Part shown: positions 18,882 through 28,365 of the stretch, one piece after another
Position numbering within the stretch: the stretch's first letter is position 1
Layout of the letters: each line of letters begins with the position of its first letter
Made by a program: the position numbers and the translations under genes
NCBI RefSeq assembly: GCF_002872335.1
Contig: NZ_NJAG01000036.1
Location: 62,001-126,000, forward strand
Length of the DNA stretch: 64,000 nucleotides
Direction of reading: 5' to 3'
DNA from: Siphonobacter sp. BAB-5405
GTDB taxonomy: Bacteria; Bacteroidota; Bacteroidia; Cytophagales; Spirosomataceae
The notes under the pieces: generated by a model
Seen by the model: the letters and a program-made list of their open reading frames with translations, nothing else
Database searches by the model: none
Told to the model about the DNA's origin: nothing

Positions 18882-19328
18882 TTATTTTACGGGAACAGTA
18901 AAGCTTACTTCTTCGGGGGGCAGGCACTGCTTGTCATCGCAGACCATGTATTCCAGGGTGCCTTTAACGGTCAGGGGCGTCTTGCCGGTGAGTTTGAGCT
19001 TTTGCTGAAAAATAACCTGCTTCTCAAAGTAGCTGACTTCCATACCGAACACCTTTTCCAGTTTGGTAATGGGGGTAGGTTCCTGGGTAGGTCCCTGCAG
19101 GGCATAGGCTCCGGGAGTGAATTTGAAAGAGGTGGCGACGGGACCTCCTTCCTTGACATGCTGGGAGTAAACATGCCAGCCGGGATCAATGGTGGCTTTC
19201 AAATAGACGACAGCTTCGGTAGGACTGGTTTTCTTAGCGGCGTAACTCCACTGGACGGGTTTTAAAATTTGAGCCTGTAGCGAGCTACCCACCAGCAAAG
19301 CGATGCTGGCTAACCATACTTTTTTCAT
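18882..19328 (-). CDS. Stand-alone DsbD alpha (N-terminal) domain protein
   Basis: A 148-residue periplasmic protein with a signal peptide (ending SSLQAQ) and a single immunoglobulin-like fold. The phrase WHVYSQHV and the redox pair in CDDKQCLPP near residue 132 match the DsbD N-terminal domain. That domain accepts electrons from the gamma domain and reduces DsbC- or TlpA-like partners. Nine bases separate it from the gene for the membrane and gamma domains, so the full DsbD is rebuilt from two co-translated proteins, as is common in Bacteroidota. Confidence 0.85.
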   Translation of the reverse strand: MKKVWLASIALLVGSSLQAQILKPVQWSYAAKKTSPTEAVVYLKATIDPGWHVYSQHVKEGGPVATSFKFTPGAYALQGPTQEPTPITKLEKVFGMEVSYFEKQVIFQQKLKLTGKTPLTVKGTLEYMVCDDKQCLPPEEVSFTVPVK

Positions 19329-19378
19329 ACAAGGAAAAACTTAAAAATCGTGAGAACGTATACGGTGCCTGTTAACCC

Positions 19379-20442
19379 TTAACGAAGCAAAGGAGCCGCC
19401 AATCGGCTGATGGGTCGGTAATCCAGAAAATGAACGCTGGAAGAGAAGTACCCGGACTGGATGGGTTCCTGACGGACCAGATCCGTACTCAGGTATTTTT
19501 TATTGCTATCGCATAAGATGGTCACCACGCGAGCCTGCGGACCCAGTTGATTTTGCAGTTGAATGGCTCCAATTAAATTAGCTCCCGAAGATATGCCGAC
19601 GGCCAAGCCTAGCTCGGTAGCCAGTTTTTGAGCCATCAGAATCGAATCCCCATCGGAAGCCTGCACGATGTTATCGAGTTCACTCAGGTTCACTAATTCG
19701 GGAATGTATTCGTCAAAAAGACCCTGAATGCGATGCGTACCGGTTTTATAGCCGACGGATAAGGTTGGCGATTCCGCGGGCTCCAGCGGGTGTACCCGGA
19801 TCGCGGGGTTGCGTTTTTTCAAGTATCGGCCCACGCCCATCACCGTTCCACCGGTACCCACCCCGGCGACAAAAGCATCGGGGGTAATGTCGATTGCTTG
19901 CAGTTGCAGCCAAATCTCGCGACCCGTCGTTAAGTAATTGGCTTCGGCATTGAATTGATTGGCAAACTGACGCGGCAGAAACAGGCGGGGGTCGCTGGCG
20001 GCCAGTTCTTCCGAACGCTGCTGAGCCCCTCTAAATCCCCCTTGTTCTTTGGTAAATACTTCAATGTCAGCTCCCAAGCTGCTGATGATGTCCATCCTTT
20101 CCTGACTCATGCGCCGCGCATGAGGATGGTAACCGGATGCCCCAGGGCTCTGCCCACGGCGGCAAATGAAATGCCGGTACTACCGCTGGTGGCTTCAATG
20201 ATGCGATCGCCCGCCTGAATTTTTCCTTCCCGGTAGGATTGATGTAACACGTGAAGAGCCATGCGGTCTTTGATACTACCGGTCAGGTTGTAATGCTCGC
20301 ATTTGACGTAGATCGAACGCTCCTGGCCCTGATAGGAGTAAAAGATTTCCAGCATGGGCGTGTTCCCGACCAGATGCCAGAGGTGATTGAATTTCTCCTG
20401 AATACGGGGAGCAATTGCAATCGTTTCTATCGGTAAACTCAT
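19379..20442 (-). pseudogene. Cysteine synthase family enzyme, split by a -1 frameshift
   Basis: Two adjacent frames encode one fold-type II PLP enzyme (O-acetylserine sulfhydrylase/CBS type). The N-terminal part (20107-20442, 111 residues) has VGNTPM, the PLP lysine in NLTGSIKDR (K58) and ATSGSTG. The C-terminal part (19379-20110) begins MSQERMDIISSLGA and has GTGGTVMGVGRYLKK and GISSGAN, the phosphate-binding elements. Family alignment puts ILM...MSQERM in one continuous helix-loop, so a single base is missing near 20108-20118 within ATGCGCGGCGCAT. The two parts overlap as ATGA, which would also allow coupled synthesis of two half proteins. Restored length is about 354 residues. It is probably co-transcribed with the dsbD genes. 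Confidence 0.8.
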
Positions 20443-20495
20443 GATCTATTGCAAGTGGATGAAGTGTACGGGTAATGCCCCGCAGCCAAGTAATT

Positions 20496-20527
20496 CCGGG
20501 AAGAGTTTAGGTGTGTACTCTTCCCGG
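20496..20527 (-). terminator. Hairpin after the TlpA/DUF4369 gene
   Basis: Perfect 11-bp stem CCGGGAAGAGT/ACTCTTCCCGG (20496-20506, 20517-20527), 17 bases beyond the minus-strand stop at 20545. The minus strand continues AATTACTT, so the T-run is weak. Confidence 0.6.
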
Positions 20528-20544
20528 ATATGACCCGGTACGGA

Positions 20545-21672
20545 CTAATTCAACAATTCAGCAAGCTTCTTTTCCAGATCGGCTCCCCGCAGGTTTTTAG
20601 CGACAATCTTACCGTCTTTGTCCAGTAGGAAATTCGTCGGTACAACTTTCACCACGTATTTGGCTGCCGCCTCATTTTGCCAGCCCTTCAGATCCGATAC
20701 GTGATCCCAGGTCAGTTTGTCCATGTCGATTGCCTTCATCCACGCGGCTTTTTTGGAGTCCAGCGATACGCCCAGGATGGTAAATCCTTTGTCACGGTAC
20801 TTGTTATACGCCGCTACGACATTCGGGTTCTCCTTCCGGCAGGGGCCGCACCAGCTGGCCCAGAAATCGACCAGTACGTATTTACCCTTCAGGGAAGACA
20901 GGGCAATAGATTTTCCCGAAGTATCGGCCATGGAAAATTCGGGAGCCATTTTACCTAAACCAATCTTGGCCAGTTCGGTAGTCAGCGTTTTGATCTGTTT
21001 TCCGTAGTACGAATTCTGAACGGCTGGACTCATGCCCGCGTACAGGCCCGGCAGTTTTTCCGCTTCGGGTTCCATACTGTAATAGCTAATGGCTAAGAAC
21101 GGGCTGATTACCGAGTTGGGATGCGTCTTGATAAAGGCCTGAGCTACGCTATCGGCTCGTTTGAACTGGTTTTGAACTTCCTTGGATTGAAGCTTCGCCA
21201 GACTATCGGGAAGGGCCTGTTTAGGGCCGGATCGAAAGGAAGCGTACTTCTTTTCAATGGCCTGTAACTGCGTGAAAACGACGGAATCGAGTTCGTGGCG
21301 GTGCTGTTTCCATTCCCGGGTTTCTTTGGATCCCTGAATCGTAGCTTTCGGAAGAGCGTCTTTAACGGCAGTTACCGTGGTAGGCACGCCCGGCATGATG
21401 AAAAAGGAAACAAATTGCTGACGGTTGGAAGCCAGTGAAAGGGAGGCCGTTCCTTCATGGGGCAGCGTACCTTTAAATGAAAATTTACCGTCTTTCGTAA
21501 TAACCGAATCGCGGCCCATTTCTTCGCCTTTCGGATAGTTGAAGTAAATCTTTTCGTTCGTCAGACCCTTGATTTCGCCTTTGATGAGGTAGGTCGAAGC
21601 GGGTGCTTTTTGAGCAAAGGCGGCGGAGATACTCAAGAGCATCAAGCCAGCCAGCGAGGTCGCTTTTTTCAT
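20545..21672 (-). CDS. DUF4369/TlpA-like periplasmic thiol-disulfide oxidoreductase
   Basis: A 375-residue exported protein with a signal peptide (ending AAFAQ). The N-terminal DUF4369 beta domain (about 25-130; KGEIKGLTNEKIYF) is followed by a helical linker and a C-terminal AhpC/TSA thioredoxin domain with FWASWCGPCRKENP and the cis-Pro motif VVPTNFLLD. This is the standard Bacteroidota architecture often found behind SusC/SusD pairs. It is the first gene downstream of susD (26 bases), so it probably belongs to the same transcript. It may keep imported substrate or surface components reduced (inference). The DsbD proteins downstream could supply its electrons. Confidence 0.88.
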   Translation of the reverse strand: MKKATSLAGLMLLSISAAFAQKAPASTYLIKGEIKGLTNEKIYFNYPKGEEMGRDSVITKDGKFSFKGTLPHEGTASLSLASNRQQFVSFFIMPGVPTTVTAVKDALPKATIQGSKETREWKQHRHELDSVVFTQLQAIEKKYASFRSGPKQALPDSLAKLQSKEVQNQFKRADSVAQAFIKTHPNSVISPFLAISYYSMEPEAEKLPGLYAGMSPAVQNSYYGKQIKTLTTELAKIGLGKMAPEFSMADTSGKSIALSSLKGKYVLVDFWASWCGPCRKENPNVVAAYNKYRDKGFTILGVSLDSKKAAWMKAIDMDKLTWDHVSDLKGWQNEAAAKYVVKVVPTNFLLDKDGKIVAKNLRGADLEKKLAELLN

Positions 21673-21698
21673 GATTTACGTTGGTTAGCAGTCGTTGA

Positions 21699-23051
21699 TT
21701 AATAACCTGGGTTTTGTGTAAGTACCGGGTTTGCCTGAATCTGAACGGATGGAATGGGCATCAGTACGCCCGTTGCTTTCCAGCCGGGTTTGATCGGTGC
21801 CAGTACGGCATCGGCCTGATTGGTACGTTTGAGGTCGAACCAGCGGTGACCGAATTCACCGAAAAGCTCTACTTTACGTTCCTGTAAAATCGCTGCTAGC
21901 AAGGCACTTTGAGTAGTTGCGGTAGAAGCCGGCAGGCCAGCCCGATTGCGAACGATGTCGAGATCCGCTTTTGCTGTCGTGAACTGATTCAAATTTGCCT
22001 GTGCCTCAGCCCGAATCAGATACAGTTCGGCCAGTCGGAACATCACGTTGTTTTCGTTACCGGCGGTTGCCGTTTGAAGTTTGTATTTGTTGATCCGCTG
22101 GTATACGGTACTCCCAATGGTCATGGAATCGACCCATGCCGTACGACGCTTATCTCCCGCTTCGAACGAACGAACAAAGTTCGATTTCAACACAAAACCT
22201 GGAGCCACATTAGGATTGGATGTACGATAATTCGCCCCTAGTCTTGTGAAACCCAGTAAGGTAGCGGTCTGGAAAATCGTTTCGTTGCTATTGTTAATAA
22301 AAGTCGCAGAAAGATCTCCCAGGCTATATGTACCCGAACCAATCACTTCCGAAGCTTCCGCAGCGGCATTCGTGTAGTCTTTGGTGTATAGGTAGGCACG
22401 AGCTAACAATGCGGAAGCCGTATGTTTGTTGATTCGGGTACGTAAGCTACCTATGTATGCCGTCGGCAGGCTGGCTTTGGCGTCCTTCAAATCGGTAATA
22501 ACCTGAGCCCAAACCTGAGCTGCCGGGGTTCGGGGAAGGCCGGCATTTAGAAACTCATCCGATGAAACCGTTAAAGGCACATCCCCGAAGTAATTTACCA
22601 AATGGAATAGTGCATAGGCACGCCAGAATTTGCTTTCGCCAAGCAACTGTTTTTTACCTGCCTCGGTCATGCCCTGTGATTTAGAAATACCCTCAATCGC
22701 CATGTTGGCCTGACGAATAAAACGATAGCCCTCAAACCAGATATTGTCGGAAACAAACGTATTCAGTGGAGAAACCGTACTACTTTCGAACTGCTCCAGA
22801 TCCGGATTAGCAGGAGTGTATTCCAGTTCGTCGCTCAACAGTCCACCAAATACAGTCCAGTAGATAGTAGGGTTACTACGAATGGTAGAATACATATTTA
22901 ATACCACACTGGTAGCTGAGGCATCAGAGCCAAAGGCATCATCTACCCCAATAACGGTGGGAGGATAATCAATGCTTACAAACTTCTCACATGAAGCAAG
23001 ACTTAAGCCTGCCAATGTAATAAAGAGGGGAAAACGAAAGATAGATTTCAT
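21699..23051 (-). CDS. SusD/RagB family nutrient-binding outer-membrane lipoprotein
   Basis: A 450-residue lipoprotein. The signal peptide ends LSLASC, with the lipobox Cys near residue 20. The helical TPR-like SusD fold follows, recognisable by the N-terminal YPPTVIGVDDAF region, the ESKFWRAYALFHLVNYFGDVPL motif and the C-terminal ERKVELFGEFGHRWFDLKRT motif. SusD forms the lid over the SusC channel and binds substrate at the cell surface. ATG 23051 sits 13 bases after the SusC stop; nine in-frame codons upstream are not used because they overlap susC and precede the signal peptide. The substrate is not readable from sequence. Confidence 0.92.
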   Translation of the reverse strand: MKSIFRFPLFITLAGLSLASCEKFVSIDYPPTVIGVDDAFGSDASATSVVLNMYSTIRSNPTIYWTVFGGLLSDELEYTPANPDLEQFESSTVSPLNTFVSDNIWFEGYRFIRQANMAIEGISKSQGMTEAGKKQLLGESKFWRAYALFHLVNYFGDVPLTVSSDEFLNAGLPRTPAAQVWAQVITDLKDAKASLPTAYIGSLRTRINKHTASALLARAYLYTKDYTNAAAEASEVIGSGTYSLGDLSATFINNSNETIFQTATLLGFTRLGANYRTSNPNVAPGFVLKSNFVRSFEAGDKRRTAWVDSMTIGSTVYQRINKYKLQTATAGNENNVMFRLAELYLIRAEAQANLNQFTTAKADLDIVRNRAGLPASTATTQSALLAAILQERKVELFGEFGHRWFDLKRTNQADAVLAPIKPGWKATGVLMPIPSVQIQANPVLTQNPGY

Positions 23052-23064
23052 GGGAATATCCTGC

Positions 23065-26000
23065 TTAGAATGACACATTAAGACCTGCTACAATGGTACG
23101 GAGCTGAGGCATTGCCTGGAACTGGCCGGAACCCAACCCGGTGCCCGTACCGGGAAGTGAAGTTTCAGGATCAAGGATGTATTTTTGTTTGGCCCAGGTA
23201 AATAGGTTTTGCCCTTGTACATATACCGAAACTTTCGAAAGCTGAAGTGGCTGAATCAAGGCAACAGGAAGGCTGTAGGACAGACTTACCGTACTGAGCT
23301 TAAGAAAAGAAGCGTCTCCCCAGAGAGCATTCGAGGAAGGGTAGTAGCCAAACGCGGATGAATAAAGCGTAGTAGCTGCTGGATAAACTCCGTTAGGGTT
23401 GCTCTCGGACCACCGGTTCAGAGCCGCCGTTGTTTTGTTTACCACACTATTACCTAAGGGGAAGCCGTATAAATCAGAAAAATTAAATTGATACCCCATT
23501 CGGTGGTTAAACCGCAGGAAGACATCCAACTGGAAATTCTTGTAGGAAAGTGAGTTATTGATACCACCAAAGAAGGGAGTTCCGATAGGAGCCATCACCC
23601 GATCTTTGCTGAAGTTAATGACGCCATCTCCATCCAGATCCTGTACGGTGGGCAAACCGTTGGCATCCAGACCCGTGTATTGGTAGAGACGGGTTGCGTT
23701 GATGGGCTGGCCAATGGTATAAGAGCTGGAATTGAAAAGCTTTTGGGGATCGCCAATGGAAAGGAGCTTATTGCTCAGGAATGTAAAATTGATATTCGTT
23801 GACCATCGCAACGCAGCCGTAGCTACATTGATTGTATTCAGTTCAAATTCAAATCCCTTGTTTTGAATAACGGCATCCAGGTTACTCGAAAAGGAATTCA
23901 CACCTGACTGGGTAGGCATGTTGGTACTGGTCAGCTGATCACCCGAACGATTACGGAAGTAAGCAGATTTCAGCAGAATCCGATCCTGTAAGAAACCCAT
24001 TTCGAGAGCTACTTCAAGTTTCCGGGTCGTTTCCCAATGAAGCGTTGGATTCGGAATATTATAATTAATCAACGTAGCCGTTCCTGAATAAACATTATTG
24101 CTATTCGTTAACTGGTAGGTAGGGAGATAGGCATAGTTAGGAATCTGATCATTACCCGTCAACCCGTAACTACTTCTGAGTTTCAGATAACTAAACCAGG
24201 GAAGCGTTTTCATGAACTCTTCCGAAGAAACCAGCCAGGCGGCTCCAATCGCTCCAAAGTTTCCAAAACGATGACTAGGGCCGAAGCGGGATGAACCATC
24301 CCGGCGGAAGGTTCCGTTAAGAATGTACTTATTGTCCCAGCTATAGTTTACCCGACCAAAAGCAGAAGTGTATCTATAGAGCGAATAATTATTTTGGGTA
24401 ACGCTCATAGTACCCGCTCCGATTAACGATTTAAGCAGAGCATCATTGGTGTAATTACGGCCTTCAATGGATTGGCCCGTAGCATTTGAGTGTTGAAACG
24501 TTCCCCCAACCAGAATGTTAATTTGATTTTTTCCAAAAGCTTTGCGGTAGTCTGCCTGAGGCTCTACAATGTAAGATTCGTTTTTATTGTTCGCAAAAAC
24601 GGACGAGCTAATGGGGTTATACAGCGGGTTTTGCGAACGAGCCGGATTAACCTGAATTTGATCGACACCTGTCAACGTATACCCATTGTTGATTTTTACG
24701 TCCAGGCCGGGGAAAATGGTATATTTTAAATTCAGTTGGGTAATGAAGTTCGTGCTTACGTTGTCAAATTCCTGCATCAGCAGACCTTCGGGGTTTGAAC
24801 CTCCGGTCCAGTTCAAGCTACCGTTCGCATTATACAGGGGATAGTTGGGAGCCAGATTATAGACGGAGGTAAGATCCGATCCAATCAGATTGTTCTTGAG
24901 GTGAGAATAAGAGGTCGTAAAATCAATTCTGAACTTCTGATTTGCCGTGGTATGACTACCAGCGAAACGTCCCGAAAGGGTAGTGGCTCCCAGGTTTCCG
25001 GGGAATACTGTGCCTTCTTTACGATATAAACCGCTGAAGAGGAAAGAGTTAAAGGCATTGCCTCCCGAGACCGATGCACTGGCATTCACAAATTGAGCCG
25101 TGCCGCCGAGGTATTTGCGTTGCCAATCTGTGTTCGCATTCTGATCCCACACGGTCAAATCGGGAGCGTTCGAACTATTGGGCGTCACCTTCGCCCGGGC
25201 AAAAGCTTCCTTTCGTAAGGAAAGGTATTGTTCCGTATTAAGCACAGGAACATAATAAGGCACTTTTCCCGCTCCGCTATTGACATTAACGTTGAACTGG
25301 GTTCTACCTGCTTTGCCCTTCTTCGTAGTAATTAAAATGACACCGTTCGATCCGCGTGAACCATAAATGGCCGTAGCATCCGCATCTTTCAGAACGTCGA
25401 TCCGCTCAATATCTTCGGGGGGAATCAGGCTTAAAGGGCTTTGCTCCCCATTAGCACCGGAAATACCATAAGCATTCAGGTTGTCATTGGCAGGTTGTCC
25501 ACCATTAAATAACGTAAACGGAACGCCATCGACCACATACAGGGGAACCGTACCCGAAGATAGCGAACCCTGGCCGCGAATCTGAATACGGACGGAGCTG
25601 CCGGGCAAACCATTATTCTGCGTAATCTGAGCTCCTGCAATTCTACCCTGCAAGGCAACCAGCGGGTTAGAAATGGTCTGGACGGAAATGTCTTTAGCGG
25701 TAATTGAACTAACCGCACCCGTATTGTAGCGTTGCGTAGTCGTTCCGTACCCGATTACCACCACATCATTCAGGGAAGCGTCTTTTGGTTTCAGATCGAC
25801 TTTCAGGTACGACTGCGTTCCCAGACCTACTTCACGGGTTTCATACCCTACATAGCTGAAAATCAGCGTAACACCTGCATCCGGAGTCGTGATGCGGAAT
25901 TCGCCCCGGTCATTCGTAACGGTGCCCTGGTTCGTGCCTTTCACCCGAACACTTACGCCAATCATCGGCTGCTCGGTATCGGCACTCAGTACCTGTCCGG

Positions 26001-26412
26001 AAATCTGCCGTTCTACCGTTGGGGCCGTTTCTGCCACCGGACTAACCGCTGGTTTGATGATAATGAGATTGGAATTTGGCTGCGTAGTAAAACTCAGACC
26101 CAGTGGGTGGAGTACTTTGGCTAATACCTGATGTAAAGGTTCCTGTACGCTGGATAAAGTAACCTTCTGGTCGAGTTGAACCTGACTGCTACTGTAGACA
26201 AATCGAACGTTCGCCTGAGTTTGCAGTTGTTGCAGCAGTTGCTTTAACGTAAGGTTCTGAGCCGAAATCGTTACCGATCGCTTCAAAACCCCCTGAGCGT
26301 AGTTATCATGAGCGAAAGCCATACTGGCCAGCAAGAGTACAAAGACGCACTGATAGACCGTAAACCGCATAATTTGATAGATAAAGACTTGGGGAGTAGA
26401 CTTTTTTAGCAT
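23065..26412 (-). CDS. SusC/RagA family TonB-linked outer-membrane transporter with STN signalling domain
   Basis: A 1115-residue beta-barrel transporter. The N-terminus MLKKSTPQVFIYQIMRF plus a signal peptide ending FAHDNYAQ is the usual SusC start. Residues about 50-115 form the secretin/TonB N-terminal (STN) domain (LKQLLQQLQ, FVYSSSQV), which contacts FecR across the periplasm. A carboxypeptidase-regulatory domain follows (SGQVLSADTEQPMIGVSVRVKG), then the TonB box region and plug (VVVIGYGTTTQ...GAQITQNNG...IDVLKDADATAIYGSRGSNG) and the 22-strand barrel ending with an aromatic residue. The STN domain means that substrate binding here can release the ECF sigma factor encoded two genes upstream. 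Confidence 0.93.
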   Translation of the reverse strand: MLKKSTPQVFIYQIMRFTVYQCVFVLLLASMAFAHDNYAQGVLKRSVTISAQNLTLKQLLQQLQTQANVRFVYSSSQVQLDQKVTLSSVQEPLHQVLAKVLHPLGLSFTTQPNSNLIIIKPAVSPVAETAPTVERQISGQVLSADTEQPMIGVSVRVKGTNQGTVTNDRGEFRITTPDAGVTLIFSYVGYETREVGLGTQSYLKVDLKPKDASLNDVVVIGYGTTTQRYNTGAVSSITAKDISVQTISNPLVALQGRIAGAQITQNNGLPGSSVRIQIRGQGSLSSGTVPLYVVDGVPFTLFNGGQPANDNLNAYGISGANGEQSPLSLIPPEDIERIDVLKDADATAIYGSRGSNGVILITTKKGKAGRTQFNVNVNSGAGKVPYYVPVLNTEQYLSLRKEAFARAKVTPNSSNAPDLTVWDQNANTDWQRKYLGGTAQFVNASASVSGGNAFNSFLFSGLYRKEGTVFPGNLGATTLSGRFAGSHTTANQKFRIDFTTSYSHLKNNLIGSDLTSVYNLAPNYPLYNANGSLNWTGGSNPEGLLMQEFDNVSTNFITQLNLKYTIFPGLDVKINNGYTLTGVDQIQVNPARSQNPLYNPISSSVFANNKNESYIVEPQADYRKAFGKNQINILVGGTFQHSNATGQSIEGRNYTNDALLKSLIGAGTMSVTQNNYSLYRYTSAFGRVNYSWDNKYILNGTFRRDGSSRFGPSHRFGNFGAIGAAWLVSSEEFMKTLPWFSYLKLRSSYGLTGNDQIPNYAYLPTYQLTNSNNVYSGTATLINYNIPNPTLHWETTRKLEVALEMGFLQDRILLKSAYFRNRSGDQLTSTNMPTQSGVNSFSSNLDAVIQNKGFEFELNTINVATAALRWSTNINFTFLSNKLLSIGDPQKLFNSSSYTIGQPINATRLYQYTGLDANGLPTVQDLDGDGVINFSKDRVMAPIGTPFFGGINNSLSYKNFQLDVFLRFNHRMGYQFNFSDLYGFPLGNSVVNKTTAALNRWSESNPNGVYPAATTLYSSAFGYYPSSNALWGDASFLKLSTVSLSYSLPVALIQPLQLSKVSVYVQGQNLFTWAKQKYILDPETSLPGTGTGLGSGQFQAMPQLRTIVAGLNVSF

Positions 26413-26453
26413 TAATTTGGTCAGGTTTTATTGTTCGAATAAGACAAAGGGGA

Positions 26454-26537
26454 CCCCGATCCGCTCAAAAAGCGGAAGCTTGACAAGTGCCGGGGCCTAT
26501 CGGGTCAAGGGTGGTGGTGCACTCTTGACCCTTTTTT
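26454..26537 (-). promoter_or_regulatory. Structured leader between fecR and susC
   Basis: The 197-base gap holds nested stems: CCCCG/CGGGG (26454-26458, 26491-26495) enclosing CCGCT/AGCGG (26461-26465, 26471-26475), and a separate GGGTCAAG/CTTGACCC hairpin (26502-26509, 26524-26531). The last is followed by T6 on the plus strand, so it would stop antisense rather than sense transcription. The role in susC expression is unknown. Confidence 0.35.
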
Positions 26538-26609
26538 AATGAAAAAGTGAGGAGAAGATTAGTTCATGCAGTAGATCGCTAAGGTAGTTAAAGTGAAAAC
26601 AAAGGGGTG

Positions 26610-27563
26610 TTAATTACAGGATAAGCCCTTGAGCTCTACTTTCGAATCGGTAATCGCGTAGGTACCCCCAAACGTCTGGGTCAACACACCTAACGTATTT
26701 TCCAGGGATTGATCCGTCAGTTCAGCCGTGAACAGGCAGTTTTTCAAACGGGCCACATCATAGCTGATCTGTACATCAAACTTCTTTTCTATGCGGGCCA
26801 GTACTTCAGCCAGCGAGTTGTCATTAAAATCCATATTGTACTCGGTTCCCTGGCTATATTCCTGCTTTACGGGAGCGAATGCTGCAATATGCGTCGATTC
26901 AATTTTCTGCGTTTGCGGAGCGTAAACGGCCTTTTGACTAGGGGCCAGCGTTACCGTCTGGGCTGCCGTACTGACGGTTACTTTTCCCGTAAAAACAACG
27001 ACTTCGGCCTGCTTATTCCGGCTTTTGATATTGAAACTGGTACCTAAGACTTTCGTAGTCATTTGTCCCGCATGAATAATAAAGGGGAATTTAGGATTTT
27101 TAGCTACTTCAAATAAAGCCTCTCCGTGTAATCGAACCTCCCGAATGGCTCCGGTAAATCGGGAGGGATATTCGAGGCGACTGGAATCTTTCAACCAAAC
27201 CAGACTTCCGTCGGGCAGAATGACCTTTTTGATCTGATGCAGGTCCGCGTACGCGATTTGTGGGACAACGCGAGACCGATTCCATTGCCAGAACCCAAGA
27301 CCCACGGCCAGCAGGAGTACAATCGAGGCGGCAATCTGAAACCGGGATCGCAACAGCCGTCGAACGGGTTTTTGCGGTTGAATCCGGTTATTCAGGGAAC
27401 GCCGCATCCGGTTTTTAATCGCTTCCTGTTGAGCGGGCGGAATCTGATCAAACGAATGATCCGACAACGATTCCAACCATCGTTCGACAAGAGCGTATTC
27501 TTCCGGGTTACATTGTCCGAGCTGATACTTGGTTAATAATTCATCGAATCTGGACTCGTTCAT
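26610..27563 (-). CDS. FecR family anti-sigma factor
   Basis: A 317-residue membrane protein. It has a cytoplasmic N-terminal helix bundle (ESRFDELLTKYQLGQCNPEEYALV), one transmembrane helix (about 77-95, ASIVLLLAVGLGFW), and a periplasmic FecR domain with VILPDGSLVWLKDSSRLEYP and VRLHGEALFEVAK. The C-terminal segment (AEVLARIEKKFDVQI...LFTAELTDQSLENTL) resembles an STN-like fold and probably contacts the STN domain of SusC. It represses the sigma factor encoded just upstream and relays the substrate signal. ATG 27563 is preferred; a TTG nine bases upstream is the alternative. Confidence 0.9.
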   Translation of the reverse strand: MNESRFDELLTKYQLGQCNPEEYALVERWLESLSDHSFDQIPPAQQEAIKNRMRRSLNNRIQPQKPVRRLLRSRFQIAASIVLLLAVGLGFWQWNRSRVVPQIAYADLHQIKKVILPDGSLVWLKDSSRLEYPSRFTGAIREVRLHGEALFEVAKNPKFPFIIHAGQMTTKVLGTSFNIKSRNKQAEVVVFTGKVTVSTAAQTVTLAPSQKAVYAPQTQKIESTHIAAFAPVKQEYSQGTEYNMDFNDNSLAEVLARIEKKFDVQISYDVARLKNCLFTAELTDQSLENTLGVLTQTFGGTYAITDSKVELKGLSCN

Positions 27564-27745
27564 AAAAGTCAAAGGTTGGATACAATAGATTCTATGGTTT
27601 TATGAGGTATTGCCAAAAGCATATTTTACAATGCCCGTTTACTGTAATATCGCTTGAGGGACCTTTTACGCACAGTCCAAATGAAATTTTTTCAAAATAA
27701 ATGTAGTGAGGAAAAATCGAGGCCTTTAAGAATAGACAAAAAGCC

Positions 27746-28342
27746 TTACAGAGCCGCCGAAAAAAGGTAAGTGAACGCCCAGAAAACCAGTACATCACCT
27801 AACTGGAGCTTCAGGTGAGCGACCGCCCGGGAAAGGTAGTTTTCTACCGTTCGTTGGGAAATTTGGAGCTGGCTGGCAATTTCCAGGCTGCTGAGTTGCT
27901 GCTTGCGGCTCAGCCAGAATACTTCCTGGCATTTGTTGGGAAGCTCGGCGATGGCGGCTTCGATGCGTTGCTGCAAATCATCAACGGCCCAGCGTTCGTC
28001 CGTGGAATTGTCCATTTGCCCTTGGATGAAGTGAGCAAAATGCTCGGCAAAGACCGATTTGACTTTCTCGGAACGGAAATAAGAAACGAGCTGTCGCTTG
28101 AGAATACTAAACAGATACAGCGATAGCGAATCAGTAATGACGATGGATTGCCGATTTTCCCACAAAACAATAAAGACTTCCTGTACTAACTCTTCCGTAT
28201 CCTCCTGCGAGCGAATGCGGTTATATACGTAGGCGTACAGTTTACTCCAGTACCGATCATATAGGGATGCAAACGCACTTTCATCCCCGTTTTGAAGACG
28301 TATAAGTAGTTCATGATCAGTATGGCTTCGCTCGTTTTGTAT
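27746..28342 (-). CDS. ECF RNA polymerase sigma factor without an ATG start
   Basis: The reading frame encodes a complete ECF sigma-70 protein of about 198 residues. Region 2 reads DHELLIRLQNGDESAFASLYDRYW and then EDTEELVQEVFIVLWENR. Region 4 reads AIAELPNKCQEVFWLSRKQQLSSLEIASQLQISQRTVENYLSRA. It lies directly upstream of fecR and susCD and should drive their transcription. The frame opens at a TAA (28358-28360) and contains no ATG, GTG or TTG before region 2. The only plausible initiators are ATA at 28340-28342 (followed by QNERSHTD) or a base changed from ATG. A TTG at 28163-28165 would delete nearly all of region 2. A well-placed promoter lies just upstream. Confidence 0.8.
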   Translation of the reverse strand: MQNERSHTDHELLIRLQNGDESAFASLYDRYWSKLYAYVYNRIRSQEDTEELVQEVFIVLWENRQSIVITDSLSLYLFSILKRQLVSYFRSEKVKSVFAEHFAHFIQGQMDNSTDERWAVDDLQQRIEAAIAELPNKCQEVFWLSRKQQLSSLEIASQLQISQRTVENYLSRAVAHLKLQLGDVLVFWAFTYLFSAAL

Positions 28343-28365
28343 GGTGTTGCGGCGTTTTTAATCTA

